DNA of 64,000 nucleotides, taken from assembly GCF_000478885.1 (NCBI RefSeq), contig NC_022567.1:620001-684000 (forward strand). The letters run 5' to 3'. The position numbers and the translations under genes were made by a program. The stretch is from Adlercreutzia equolifaciens DSM 19450 (GTDB lineage: Bacteria > Actinomycetota > Coriobacteriia > Coriobacteriales > Eggerthellaceae). The notes below the pieces were generated by a model, which saw nothing but the letters and a program-made list of their open reading frames with translations, had not been told where the DNA came from and made no database searches. Within the stretch, counting starts at the first letter, position 1. Every line of letters starts with the position of its first letter. This document shows positions 1-8,463 of this stretch, in pieces.

Positions 1-811
1 TCATGCCGGGAACGAGGCTGTGAACACGGTCGGGGGCGGCTTTCACGGCGCGATGGGCGAAAACGGAGACGTCGCCCTGAAGGAGATCGGCGAGTCCTTC
101 CATGTCCTTGCGGCTGATGCTCTTGGGCCGGGTGTCGTCGCCCCACACGGCGGCGACCATCTTCGCGAGGGCGCGCACCGATCCGCCGATGCCGTAGAGT
201 CGCTCGCTTCGGTACCCCTCCAAATTCGGCAGCGCCTGGAGTTCTTTGCGGAACGCGTCGGCGATGGTGCGGCATTCGGCCGGGGTGGGAATGACGCAGC
301 GCACGTAGTTCGCGTAGGCGAGCACGCAGCCGAAAGGTATCGAGATCCCCGCATGGTCGCCATCGGCCGCAAGGGCCGTCAGCTCCGTCGAGCCGCCGCC
401 GACATCGATGAGCGTGCCTGCTGCAAGGGGTGCGCCGATGGAGGCGCCGACGAACCCGAGGTGGGCCTCCTCGCGGGCGGAGAGCACGCGCACCTTGTGA
501 TCGATGGCCGCCTCGATGGCCGCGGTTGCCGCTTCGGAATTCGCGCAGTTGCGCAGCACGGCGGTGGCGAAGATATCGACGCGCGCGCAGTTGAGGTTGT
601 CGGCCAGCTTCAGCAGGTCGCCCAGCACGGCTACGGCTCGCGCGATGCCCGCGTTGGAGAGCGCCCCGTCGGTCACGTAGGCGGCAAGGCCGGCCATCTT
701 CTTCTCGTCGACCAACGTGCGGAAGGGCTTGGCGGCATCTTCCCGCTTGGTCTCGTAAACGACCAGGCGAACCGAATTGGAGCCGAGGTCGATAACGCCG
801 AGGCGTGCCAT
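1..811 (-). CDS. Ppx/GppA-family phosphatase, 3' end outside window
   Basis: Exopolyphosphatase / guanosine pentaphosphatase of the actin-like ATPase fold, which hydrolyses polyphosphate or pppGpp in the cytoplasm. The frame starts at the ATG ending at 811 and runs off the left edge with no stop (about 270 residues visible). The N-terminus MARLGVIDLGSNSVRLVVYE is the family's phosphate-1 loop. IDVGGGSTEL is the phosphate-2 motif, and a later GIGGS segment fits the adenosine-side motif. The visible end, HSLVPGM, matches the conserved region near the end of the catalytic core, so little of the core is missing. Which substrate is used, Ppx or GppA, cannot be decided from sequence alone. Confidence 0.9.
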   Translation of the reverse strand, partial: MARLGVIDLGSNSVRLVVYETKREDAAKPFRTLVDEKKMAGLAAYVTDGALSNAGIARAVAVLGDLLKLADNLNCARVDIFATAVLRNCANSEAATAAIEAAIDHKVRVLSAREEAHLGFVGASIGAPLAAGTLIDVGGGSTELTALAADGDHAGISIPFGCVLAYANYVRCVIPTPAECRTIADAFRKELQALPNLEGYRSERLYGIGGSVRALAKMVAAVWGDDTRPKSISRKDMEGLADLLQGDVSVFAHRAVKAAPDRVHSLVPGM

Positions 812-875
812 GAGGATCCTTTCTCGAGGGTGCATTCCGCAGTGCTTCCCTAGGGTAACGCAACCTGCCGGCAAA

Positions 876-906
876 GAGCCGCCCGATCGGGAAGACCGGG
901 CGGCTC
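876..906 (-). terminator. Intrinsic terminator after the sortase gene
   Basis: A perfect 10-bp stem (876-885 with 897-906) encloses an 11-nt loop. On the minus strand it is followed by a short T-rich stretch. It lies 31 bp past the sortase stop and before the phosphatase start. Confidence 0.7.
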
Positions 907-937
907 GGAGGAGGGGAGGAGCGGGTCGCTGTCGCCT

Positions 938-1726
938 CTAGACGGCGATGACCACGCGGTAATGGGCGTTGTCCCCGCAGCATGTCTGCAGAATGATCGA
1001 CTCGCCGTAGTCGGTCACGCGGGACTGGATGTCCTCCCAGTAGGTGTCGTCGGGCACGATGAACTCGTCGACGACGGAGTAGGTGCGCGTGTTCCCATCG
1101 GAGTCGCACACGGTGACGGGATCCCCGTTCTTCAGGGTCATGACGCAGGTGAAGTCGCCGGGGTTGTGGCCGATGAAGTAGCCCCAGCTGCCATCGGTGG
1201 TGCTATCGGAGCCCATCCACAGCCCCGCGCCGGAGGCGGGAGCCGAGGCGCTTTCGTAGGAGGGGACGTAGGTGACGATGTCCCCGTTCACGTCGATGGA
1301 GTCCGCTACCATTTCATCGCCTTCGGGGGAGATGGTCTCGAGGGGCTCGGTCACGTCGACGGCCTCCACGTCGATGGAATCGTTGGAGCCTTCGGGCGTC
1401 TCGCCGGCAGCGCTCGCGGCGGCCTTGGCGCCGGCATCGTGGCTTGCGCTGTGCTTGGCGGACAGGGAGGCGCGGCTGGAAACCGCGTCCATGGCCAACT
1501 CGTCGTGGATGTCATCGAACTCGGAGGCCATGGCCACCGCCTCTTCCTGATCCTCGTAGACGATGATGGAGGCCACCTGCTTGACGATGGACGTGTCCTG
1601 GGCCGCCTCGGGCATGGGCAGCGTGGCCGGATCGCGGTCGGGCTCCATGGCGTAGGCAATGCCGCCGACCAGGGCGAGCGCAGCGGCGCCGGAAACAACG
1701 GCGGCTATGAGTTTCGATGCCTTCAT
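938..1726 (-). CDS. Sortase-family transpeptidase
   Basis: Membrane-anchored cysteine transpeptidase of about 262 aa that would attach surface proteins. The N-terminal segment LIAAVVSGAAALALVGGIAYA is a signal anchor. An acidic, Ala/Ser-rich linker of about 120 residues follows, then a sortase domain over the last ~100 residues. The catalytic triad is visible: His in GYFIGHNPG, Cys in IILQTCCGDN and Arg in AHYRVVIA. The ATG at 1726 was chosen because AAAGGAAG sits just upstream; an in-frame GTG at 1744 lacks this. No LPxTG-type substrate is adjacent, so its target is unknown. The linker is longer than in typical housekeeping sortases. Confidence 0.85.
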   Translation of the reverse strand: MKASKLIAAVVSGAAALALVGGIAYAMEPDRDPATLPMPEAAQDTSIVKQVASIIVYEDQEEAVAMASEFDDIHDELAMDAVSSRASLSAKHSASHDAGAKAAASAAGETPEGSNDSIDVEAVDVTEPLETISPEGDEMVADSIDVNGDIVTYVPSYESASAPASGAGLWMGSDSTTDGSWGYFIGHNPGDFTCVMTLKNGDPVTVCDSDGNTRTYSVVDEFIVPDDTYWEDIQSRVTDYGESIILQTCCGDNAHYRVVIAV

Positions 1727-2349
1727 GACGCTTCTTCCTTTCACGAGGCCTATCGACGGAGTCGCGGACGGGCTTCTTCTTTGCGAGGCGAACCCTCTCG
1801 TGCGGTAAGGGCCAAGAATGGAACTTGACAGTGCCTATCTTAGGGTGTCCAGGTCACAAATAGGCTCTGAACTGGGCATTGTTGGAATCGCGTATGCGTA
1901 AGAGAACTTGTTCGGAAGAAAGAAGCCGCCTTGAAATACGCCCGTTTCCATCCCGTCGCCATTGTTGACGGCATGCAAGCGGAAACGGCGCGGGTTGCGC
2001 AGAAGTTGTGGGGGGCCGCTGCCGTTTGGCTCCCATAGGGGGCGACCTTGGGCGCCCCTGTTTTGTCGCGCGTGGTCGTCCCACTCGCTAGGGCTGACCA
2101 AGGTCAGCCCTACGGGGGAGCGACGTTGGCGACCCTTGCTGCACGCGTTGAGGTTTTCGTCGCTGCCGATTGTTGAGGTCTGAGGGCTTTTCGCGAAGAG
2201 GGGAGGTCGCAAGGCGATATTTTGCCTATAATGAGCCCACCTGTATTTCGATGGACACAACCGCACGCAAGCTGCTTCGGCGGCAGGCGTGCTGCCACCA
2301 AACGAACACGCGAAACGCACGACGGAAACGAACACGAGGTTGATCATCC
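1727..2349. other. Non-coding gap with palindromic repeats
   Basis: About 620 bp between the divergent sortase and tail-anchored-protein genes. I see no convincing gene. The open frames on the minus strand lack family similarity and run through the repeats at 2039-2110. The right part is A/T-richer and should hold the promoter for the gene at 2350. Confidence 0.5.
2039..2110. repeat. Paired REP-like palindromes (copy 1)
   Basis: Two different palindromes stand 32 bp apart. The first, at 2039-2058, is GGGGCGACC-TT-GGGCGCCCC with one mismatch. The second, at 2091-2110, is GGGCTGACC-AA-GGTCAGCCC and is perfect. The same two types recur as a pair at 22831-22898, and the first type alone lies inside the kinase gene at 22343-22362. 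They form a dispersed repeat family. Confidence 0.8.
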
Positions 2350-3207
2350 ATGGGAATGAACCAAGACCCCCGAGGGGATGCCTACGGCCGCAGCCCCGAG
2401 CGACCCGATGCGCCGGCTCCGGCCGGCCGGGCTCCCCAGGGCTCGCGGGGCAAGATCACCACGCGCCCCTCGCGAGAGAGCATTCTGCAGTCCTACGCGA
2501 CCCAAGACGAGATGCGCGCCCGTGACGCGCGCCTGCGCTCCCAGCAGGCGTCCCGCGCCTATACGGCCAGCGCCGCCCAGCGCGACGCCGATCGCGCGGC
2601 GCGGCGCGAGGCGCTCGCGGCCCAGCAGCGCGAGCAGGAGGCTCGTCGCGCCGCCCAGCAGCGGCCCGCGCCCGCGGCGACTCCGGCCCAGCGCGCCGGC
2701 CAGCGCCGAACCCGCGTGGTGCCCCCGCTCTCTTCCCAGGAGAGCTACGACCTCACTCGCTCTTCCATGGAAAGCTACGAGCGTGCCCGCGCCTCCCGCG
2801 ATGCCCTTTCCGAGGCTCGCCGGGGCCGTGCGCTCAACCGCGAGGTCATCGACGGCCGCGGCAGCATCGATTCGCGCACCTTCAACGAGAGCCACCAGAT
2901 TTCCGCCTACTCGCGCGACGATCGCGACCGCCATGACCCGATGATTGACACGATGGACAATCGCACGTGGTATTCTCGGGCCGGGCAGGGGTTCGCCACG
3001 CCCGCCGAGGGGGCTCCCGGCGCTCCGGCGCCTGTGCGTCGCCCTCGTAGTTCTCGCGCCTCCGACGTGGGGTTTGCCGGCGTTATGAGCGGAAGTGCCA
3101 ACTATGGCGGAGCGCAGGGCGGCTCCGGCGTGCCGCTGTTCGTCAAGGTGGCCGTCCCCCTGATCGTCGTTCTTCTTGTTGTAATCGTTTGCCTCTTAGT
3201 GTTCTAA
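2350..3207 (+). CDS. Arg/Ala-rich protein with C-terminal membrane anchor, unknown function
   Basis: I do not recognise a family for this 285-aa protein. Residues 1-130 are rich in Arg, Ala and Gln and predicted disordered or helical, with dense basic stretches. The middle has repeated Ser-Tyr-Glu patterns (SQESYDL, MESYERA). The last ~23 residues are hydrophobic (LFVKVAVPLIVVLLVVIVCL) and end in a very short tail, giving a tail-anchored layout with a large cytoplasmic region. The ATG at 2350 has GAGG about 11 nt upstream; a second ATG at 2356 is possible. It lies 21 bp before the CapA-like gene and is probably co-transcribed, so a cell-envelope role is plausible but unproven. Confidence 0.75.
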   Translation: MGMNQDPRGDAYGRSPERPDAPAPAGRAPQGSRGKITTRPSRESILQSYATQDEMRARDARLRSQQASRAYTASAAQRDADRAARREALAAQQREQEARRAAQQRPAPAATPAQRAGQRRTRVVPPLSSQESYDLTRSSMESYERARASRDALSEARRGRALNREVIDGRGSIDSRTFNESHQISAYSRDDRDRHDPMIDTMDNRTWYSRAGQGFATPAEGAPGAPAPVRRPRSSRASDVGFAGVMSGSANYGGAQGGSGVPLFVKVAVPLIVVLLVVIVCLLVF

Positions 3208-3228
3208 AGGTTCTAGAAAAGGCTTTAC

Positions 3229-4389
3229 ATGTACGCGAAACCGACCTGTCCGACTCCGCTGAAGATCCTTCTCATTGTTGTTATTGCGGTCGAGCTTGTG
3301 GCCATCGGGCTCTTGCTCGCCGGCCGCGCCGGCGCTTCCGAGGGAGGTGCGGCGGCCGGATCGTCGGCTGATTCGGCGGGGGCTGCGGCTCCCATTGCCA
3401 ACGATGCCGCCTCTCAGGGCGCCGACGGGAATGCCGCCGCTTCCGACCCTGCCACCGCTCCCGAGCCCGTGACGCTGACCGTCACCTTCGCCGGCGACTG
3501 CACGCTCGGCACCGACATCAACTACGAGAACGAGCGATCCTTCAACAGCCGCTGGCAGGCCGAGGAGGGCGACGCCACCTACTTCTTGCGCAACGTCGCC
3601 GACTTGTTCGGCTCCGACGACCTCACCGTGGTGAACATGGAGGGCGCGCTGACCGAGGGCGGCGAGCGGGCCGACAAGAAGTTCGCCTTCCGCGGCAAGC
3701 CGGAGTACGCCAAGATCCTCTCCAGCGCCTCGGTGGAGGCGGCGACGCTCGCGAACAACCACTCTCAGGATTACGGCCAGACGGGCTACGACGACACCAT
3801 TGCCGCGCTGGACGCCGAGGGGGTGCAAAGCTTCGGCTACGACCGCATCGCGTATCTGGATGTGAAGGGCGTGAAGGTGGCGCTCATCGGGTCGTACTTC
3901 CCCGAGGACAGCGCCGAGAACACCAAGGAGATGACCGACAACATCGCCGCGGCCCGCGCCGAGGGCGCCCAGCTCGTGATCGTGTACGTGCACTGGGGCC
4001 AGGAGCACGAGTACGACATCACCGAGGGGCAGCAGGCCGCCGGGCGCGCCGCTATTGATGCGGGGGCCGATTTGGTGGTGGGCTCGCATCCCCACGTGGT
4101 GCAGGGCTGGGAGGTGTATCAGGGCCGCTACATCGTCTACAGCCTCGGCAACTTCTGCTTCGGCGGCAACACCAACCCCGACGACAAGGACTGCCTCATC
4201 TTCCAGCAGACCTTCACCGTGACCGGCGATACGGTGGCCAAGAACGACGACGTGGACTTCATCGCCGCCTCGGTTTCCACGGAGACCGACCGCAACACCT
4301 ACCAGCCGATGCTGGCCGAAGGGGACGAGAAGGCCCGCATCGAGGCGAAGGTGCAAGAGGCCGCCGACCGCATCGCGGCTGCAGCCTAG
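3229..4389 (+). CDS. CapA family protein (metallophosphatase-like)
   Basis: 386 aa, related to the CapA subunit of poly-gamma-glutamate synthesis, a calcineurin-like metal-dependent fold facing outside the cell. A signal anchor lies at residues 11-30. A low-complexity Ala/Gly/Ser linker runs to about residue 80, followed by the domain. Visible motifs are FAGDCTLG, VVNMEGAL, LANNHSQDYG, VYVHWGQEHEY and GSHPHVVQ, which carry the expected Asp, Asn and His metal ligands. No other poly-glutamate genes (capB, capC) are nearby, so the substrate is uncertain. Its stop overlaps the stop of fabH on the other strand. Confidence 0.85.
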   Translation: MYAKPTCPTPLKILLIVVIAVELVAIGLLLAGRAGASEGGAAAGSSADSAGAAAPIANDAASQGADGNAAASDPATAPEPVTLTVTFAGDCTLGTDINYENERSFNSRWQAEEGDATYFLRNVADLFGSDDLTVVNMEGALTEGGERADKKFAFRGKPEYAKILSSASVEAATLANNHSQDYGQTGYDDTIAALDAEGVQSFGYDRIAYLDVKGVKVALIGSYFPEDSAENTKEMTDNIAAARAEGAQLVIVYVHWGQEHEYDITEGQQAAGRAAIDAGADLVVGSHPHVVQGWEVYQGRYIVYSLGNFCFGGNTNPDDKDCLIFQQTFTVTGDTVAKNDDVDFIAASVSTETDRNTYQPMLAEGDEKARIEAKVQEAADRIAAAA

Positions 4390-5567
4390 ATCCGGATCAC
4401 GCAGGAGCCGGCGGTGAGGCCGCCGCCGAAGGCGGTCATGCAGGCGATGTCTCCCGGCTGCAGCTTGCCCTCGCAAAGCGCCTCGTTCAGGGCGATGAGG
4501 GCGCTGGCGCCGCTGACGTTGCCGACGTGGTCGATGATCACTTGGAAGCGCTCCATGGGGAGGCCCATCTTCTTGGCGGCGTAGCGGATGATGCGCTCGT
4601 TGGCCTGGTGCGGCGTGAACAGGGTGACGTCGTCGGTGGTCAGTCCGGCGCGGGTAAGCGCCTCCTCGGTGCAGCGAATCATGGCGGAGGTGGCGAACTT
4701 GAACACCGCCTGGCCGGCCATGCGCATATAGGGGTCGCTTTCCGCATCGGCAGCGGCGAGGCGCGGGGCATCGGTGGTGGAGGTGCCAGCAGCGGTCGTG
4801 CCGTCGGCGGCGAAGGGCACCTCGCGGGAGGCGAAGGCGCTGTCGCACCAGAGGGTGCGGTCGACGTCGTCGGTGTTTTCCATGTACGAGGAGAGGATGC
4901 CAGGGGCGTCGGCTCCGGCGGCTCCGGCGGCACCGGCGGCACCGGCAGTGCCATCAGCGCCGCCGGCTCCGGCCTCCGCCTCGTCGCGCCATTCCAGCAT
5001 CACGGCCCCGGCGCCGTCGCCGAACAGGATGCACGTGGCGCGCTCCTCCCAATCGACGAGCTTGCTCAGGCGCTCGGCGGCCACCACGAGCACGCGGCGC
5101 ACGTCGTTGCAGCGCATAGGGCCCCCGGTGCGGGCGGCTTCCAGGCGCGCGAAGGCGGCGCCGGCCATGATGAGGTCGGCGGTGGAAAGCCCGTAGACGC
5201 AGCCCGAACAGGCGCAGGACATGTCGTAGCACACGGCGTTTGTGGCACCGATGCGCTCGCGGATGCGGGCGGCCTCGGAGGGGAAGTGGGTGTCGGCGGT
5301 GAGCGTCGGGCAGATGATCATGTCCAGGCTGGCGGCATCGATCGCTCCCGCCTCGCGCTGCCAACCGCCCTCCTCAAGCCCCAGCGCCCGCAGCGCCGCC
5401 TGGGTGCCCAGGTCGGTGCAGGTCTCCTCGATGGCGACGTGGCGGGTGTGAATGCCCGTGCGCGGGACGATCCACTCGTCGGTGGTGTCTACGATTTCCG
5501 AGAGCTCGTCGTTGGTGACGATGCGCGCGGGCAGCGCTCTGCCCGATCCGATGATGACGCTGCCCAA
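4386..5567 (-). CDS. fabH: Beta-ketoacyl-ACP synthase III
   Basis: Starts fatty-acid synthesis by condensing an acyl-CoA primer with malonyl-ACP. The thiolase-fold catalytic triad is visible: Cys in SCACSGCVYGL, His in FTPHQANERI and Asn in HVGNVSGAS. The start is a TTG at 5567, chosen because AAAGGA lies 6 nt upstream and the protein then begins LGSVIIGSGRALP as in the family. At ~393 aa it is longer than the usual ~320. The extra length is a Gly/Ala-rich insertion (codons around 4745-4980) in the middle of the protein, absent from typical FabH. It is divergent from fabK and the rest of the cluster. Confidence 0.92.
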   Translation of the reverse strand: MGSVIIGSGRALPARIVTNDELSEIVDTTDEWIVPRTGIHTRHVAIEETCTDLGTQAALRALGLEEGGWQREAGAIDAASLDMIICPTLTADTHFPSEAARIRERIGATNAVCYDMSCACSGCVYGLSTADLIMAGAAFARLEAARTGGPMRCNDVRRVLVVAAERLSKLVDWEERATCILFGDGAGAVMLEWRDEAEAGAGGADGTAGAAGAAGAAGADAPGILSSYMENTDDVDRTLWCDSAFASREVPFAADGTTAAGTSTTDAPRLAAADAESDPYMRMAGQAVFKFATSAMIRCTEEALTRAGLTTDDVTLFTPHQANERIIRYAAKKMGLPMERFQVIIDHVGNVSGASALIALNEALCEGKLQPGDIACMTAFGGGLTAGSCVIRI

Positions 5568-5692
5568 AGCCGTTCCTTTCCGTAAATGATGCCTCAACCT
5601 GCCCTATGATGCCCCATATCGCCAAGTTTTCTGCTCAACGATGAGATGTTTGGTGAAGATTTTAAACGCGCGGTCAGTTTTTGGGGCGAATT

Positions 5693-5724
5693 CCTTAAGA
5701 TTTCTCAGATAGTTTATCTCAAGG
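5693..5724. promoter_or_regulatory. Candidate operator between fabH and fabK
   Basis: Nested inverted repeats sit in the A/T-rich divergent region: CCTTAAGAT (5693-5701) with ATCTCAAGG (5716-5724), 8 of 9 matching, and a perfect AGATA-GTT-TATCT at 5707-5719. The position suits a regulator of both fab transcripts. It does not resemble the FapR or FabT consensus that I know. Confidence 0.4.
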
Positions 5725-5763
5725 CGCGTGTTGCCGCAGCGAAAGAGAGGACGAGCTGCTTTC

Positions 5764-6729
5764 ATGAAGACCCGTATCACAGAGCTTTTGGGCATTGAGT
5801 ATCCCGTCGTGCAAGGGGCCATGGCCCGCATCGCCGACGGAGGGCTGGCCGGCGCCGTAAGCGAAGCCGGCGGCTTGGGCATCATCGCTTGCGGAGGGGC
5901 CCGCCCCGAATGGATTCGCGAGCAGGTGGCCCGCGCCCGCGCCATCACGAGCAAGCCCATCGGCATCAATGTCATGCTGATGGATCCGCGCGCGGGCGAG
6001 GTGGCCGAGCTGGTGTGCGAGCTGGGCGTGGAAGTGGTGACCACCGGTGCCGGCAGCCCTGCGAACTACATGAAGATGTGGAAGGAAGCGGGCGTGAAGG
6101 TGGTGCCCGTGGTGGCCTCATCGGCGCTGGCGGCCCGCATGGAGCGTCTCGGCGCCGATGCCGTGGTGGCCGAGGGCACCGAGGCCGGCGGGCACATCGG
6201 CGAGCTGACCACCATGGCCCTTGTGCCGTCGGTGTGTGCGGCGGTTTCCATTCCCGTCATCGCCGCCGGCGGCATCGTGGACGGCCGGGGCATGCTCGCC
6301 GCCTTCGCGCTGGGCGCCGAGGGCGTGCAGTGCGGCACGCGCTTCCTCACCGTGGAGGAGTGCAGCGTGCACGAGGCGTGGAAGGAGAAGGTGCTGAAGG
6401 CGAAGGACTCCGACACCATCGTCACCGGGCGCGGCACGGGGCATCCCGTGCGCGGCCTGAAGAACAAGTTCGCCCGCGAATGCCGCAAGATTGAGATGGC
6501 CGCCACCTCCGGGGAAGAGCTGGAGGGCATGTACGCCGGCTCGCTCGCCCGCGCCGTGGCGGGAGACGTGGAAAACGGCTCGGTCATGGCGGGCCAGGTG
6601 GCCGCGCTGGTGACCGAGCGCGGCACGGCGGCCGGCGTCATTGCCGATATGGTGCGCGAGGCCGAGGCCCTGGCCGGGCGCTCCTTGGGCGAGCTGGCCG
6701 AGCTGAACAGCCGCCGGGCGCGCGTGTAG
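5764..6729 (+). CDS. fabK: Enoyl-ACP reductase II (FMN-dependent)
   Basis: Reduces trans-2-enoyl-ACP in the last step of fatty-acid elongation. It belongs to the nitronate monooxygenase-like TIM-barrel flavoprotein family, not the FabI short-chain family. At 321 aa it has family length. Visible motifs are YPVVQGAMARIADG at the N-terminus, GTEAGGHIG (phosphate and flavin binding) and IPVIAAGGIVDGRG. The ATG at 5764 was chosen because MKTRITELLGIEYPVVQG matches the family start; an upstream TTG would add an unrelated leader. It is first of the co-directional cluster fabK-fabD-fabG-fabF-fabZ-accDA. FabK enzymes are generally triclosan-tolerant (family knowledge). Confidence 0.93.
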   Translation: MKTRITELLGIEYPVVQGAMARIADGGLAGAVSEAGGLGIIACGGARPEWIREQVARARAITSKPIGINVMLMDPRAGEVAELVCELGVEVVTTGAGSPANYMKMWKEAGVKVVPVVASSALAARMERLGADAVVAEGTEAGGHIGELTTMALVPSVCAAVSIPVIAAGGIVDGRGMLAAFALGAEGVQCGTRFLTVEECSVHEAWKEKVLKAKDSDTIVTGRGTGHPVRGLKNKFARECRKIEMAATSGEELEGMYAGSLARAVAGDVENGSVMAGQVAALVTERGTAAGVIADMVREAEALAGRSLGELAELNSRRARV

Positions 6730-6739
6730 GGAGGCCGCC

Positions 6740-7702
6740 ATGCTTGATGAGACTCCCTTGGCGCCCTTGGGCCCGGCTGGCCTGGTGTTCATGGCCTCGG
6801 GCCAGGGCTCGCAGAAGCCCGGCATGGGCGCCGATATGCTGGATATTCCCGAGGTGGCGTCCGTGTTCGCCTGCGCCTCGGACGTGCTCGGCCGCGACGT
6901 GGCGGCGCTTGTGCGCGACGCGTCGCCCGAAGAGCTGAACGACACGCGCAACGCCCAGATCGCCATCGCGGCGCTGTCGGTCGGCATGGGGCGGGCGCTT
7001 GAGGCGCGCGGCATCGTGCCGGACGCGCTGCTCGGGTTCTCCCTCGGGCAGGTTTCCGCCATGGTGCTCGGCGGCATGCTCGTCGAGGAGGACGCCTTCG
7101 CGCTCATCGCCGAGCGGTCGCGCCTCATGGGAGAGGCGGCCGACGCGAACCCCGGCGTTATGAGCGCGCTTCTGAAGATCACGCTGCCCGAGGCCGAGGT
7201 GCTGTGCGCCCAGTGCGCCGAGGGCGAGGTGCTCGTGCCCGCGAACTTGAACGGCGGCGGCCAGATCGTCGTCGCCGGCACGCCGGCGGCGGTGGCGCGC
7301 GCCGAGGAGGCTTGGGCCGCGAGCAAGGGCCGCTTCTCGCGCCTGGCCACCTCCGGCGCCTTCCACAGTCCGCTCATGGTACCGGCGCAAGAGCCCTTCG
7401 CCGACTACCTGGCGCAGGTGGAGTTCCGCGAGCCGGTGGTGCCGGTCATCGGCAACGTGCACGCCGCGCCGCTTGACGCCGCCGGCGCTCGCGACGAGCT
7501 GGTGGCGCACTTGGTGTCGCCCGTGCAGTTCGAGGCCAGCGTGGCGAAGCTTCAGGAGGCCGGCGCGAAGATGTTCGCGGAAGTGGGCTTCGGCGGCGTG
7601 CTCGCCAATCTCGTGAAGCGCATCGACCGCAGCGCGCCCCGAGCCGCCATTCAGGATCGTCCCTCCTTCGACGCTTTCGTCGAGGAATTCGGAAAGGAAT
7701 AG
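6740..7702 (+). CDS. fabD: Malonyl-CoA:ACP transacylase
   Basis: Transfers malonate from CoA to ACP. 320 aa, normal length. The N-terminus carries FMASGQGSQKPGMG (oxyanion-hole Gln) and the active-site His is in SGAFHSPLM. The nucleophile motif reads GFSLGQ instead of the usual GHSLGE: the Ser is present, but both neighbours that are normally conserved differ. It starts 10 bp after fabK and ends 2 bp before fabG, consistent with one transcript. Confidence 0.93.
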   Translation: MLDETPLAPLGPAGLVFMASGQGSQKPGMGADMLDIPEVASVFACASDVLGRDVAALVRDASPEELNDTRNAQIAIAALSVGMGRALEARGIVPDALLGFSLGQVSAMVLGGMLVEEDAFALIAERSRLMGEAADANPGVMSALLKITLPEAEVLCAQCAEGEVLVPANLNGGGQIVVAGTPAAVARAEEAWAASKGRFSRLATSGAFHSPLMVPAQEPFADYLAQVEFREPVVPVIGNVHAAPLDAAGARDELVAHLVSPVQFEASVAKLQEAGAKMFAEVGFGGVLANLVKRIDRSAPRAAIQDRPSFDAFVEEFGKE

Positions 7703-7704
7703 AC

Positions 7705-8463
7705 GTGACCGAACCAGAAAACCGCCGCTGCGCCGTTGTGACCGGCTCCACCCGCGGCATCGGACGCGCCGTGGCCCGCGAGCTGGCGGCCGCTGGCATG
7801 AACGTGGTGGTGAACAGCTCTTCTGAGCGCAGCCTGCCCGCCGCCGAGGCGGTGGCTGCCGAGATCGCCGAAGAGTTCGGCGTGGAAACCCTGGCCGTGG
7901 CCGCCAACGTGGCCATAGAAGAGGAGGCCAACGCGCTCATCGCCGCCGCGGCCGAGGCCAACGGGCGGGTGGACGTGCTCGTGAACAACGCCGGCATCAC
8001 CCGCGACGGCCTGGCCGCCCGCATGTCCGACGACGACTTCGACGCCGTCATCGACATCAACCTGAAGGGCACCTTCCATTGCTGCCGCGCCGCCGCGAAG
8101 CTGATGATGAAGCAGCGCTGGGGCCGCATCGTGAACATGTCCAGCGTGGTGGGCGTGTACGGCAACGCGGGCCAGGTGAACTACGCCGCCTCCAAGGCCG
8201 GCGTCATCGGGCTCACGAAGTCGCTCGCCCGCGAGCTTGCGCGCCGCAACATCACGGCCAACGCCGTGGCGCCCGGCTTCATTGCCACCGACATGACCGA
8301 CGCGCTTTCCGATGCCCAGCGCGAGGCCATCGTGAGCCGCATCGGCAGCGGGCGCTTGGGCGAGCCGGACGACATCGCCCATTTGGTGCGCTTCCTTGCC
8401 TCGGACGAGGCGTCTTACATCACCGGTCAGGTCATTTGCGTGGACGGAGGTATGTCCCTATGA
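7705..8463 (+). CDS. fabG: 3-oxoacyl-ACP reductase
   Basis: NADPH-dependent reduction of 3-ketoacyl-ACP. This is a classical short-chain dehydrogenase of 252 aa. The cofactor loop is TGSTRGIGRAVA, the structural motif NNAG is present, and the catalytic Ser (NMSSVVG), Tyr and Lys (YAASKAG) are all there. The start is GTG at 7705 with GGAAAGGA 6-13 nt upstream. It overlaps fabF through ATGA, which implies translational coupling. Confidence 0.95.
   Translation: MTEPENRRCAVVTGSTRGIGRAVARELAAAGMNVVVNSSSERSLPAAEAVAAEIAEEFGVETLAVAANVAIEEEANALIAAAAEANGRVDVLVNNAGITRDGLAARMSDDDFDAVIDINLKGTFHCCRAAAKLMMKQRWGRIVNMSSVVGVYGNAGQVNYAASKAGVIGLTKSLARELARRNITANAVAPGFIATDMTDALSDAQREAIVSRIGSGRLGEPDDIAHLVRFLASDEASYITGQVICVDGGMSL

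Noticed and set aside
1835..2347. 170-codon minus-strand frame in the gap before 2350
   Set aside because: It runs through the palindromic repeats, has no ribosome site and no similarity; treated as non-coding.
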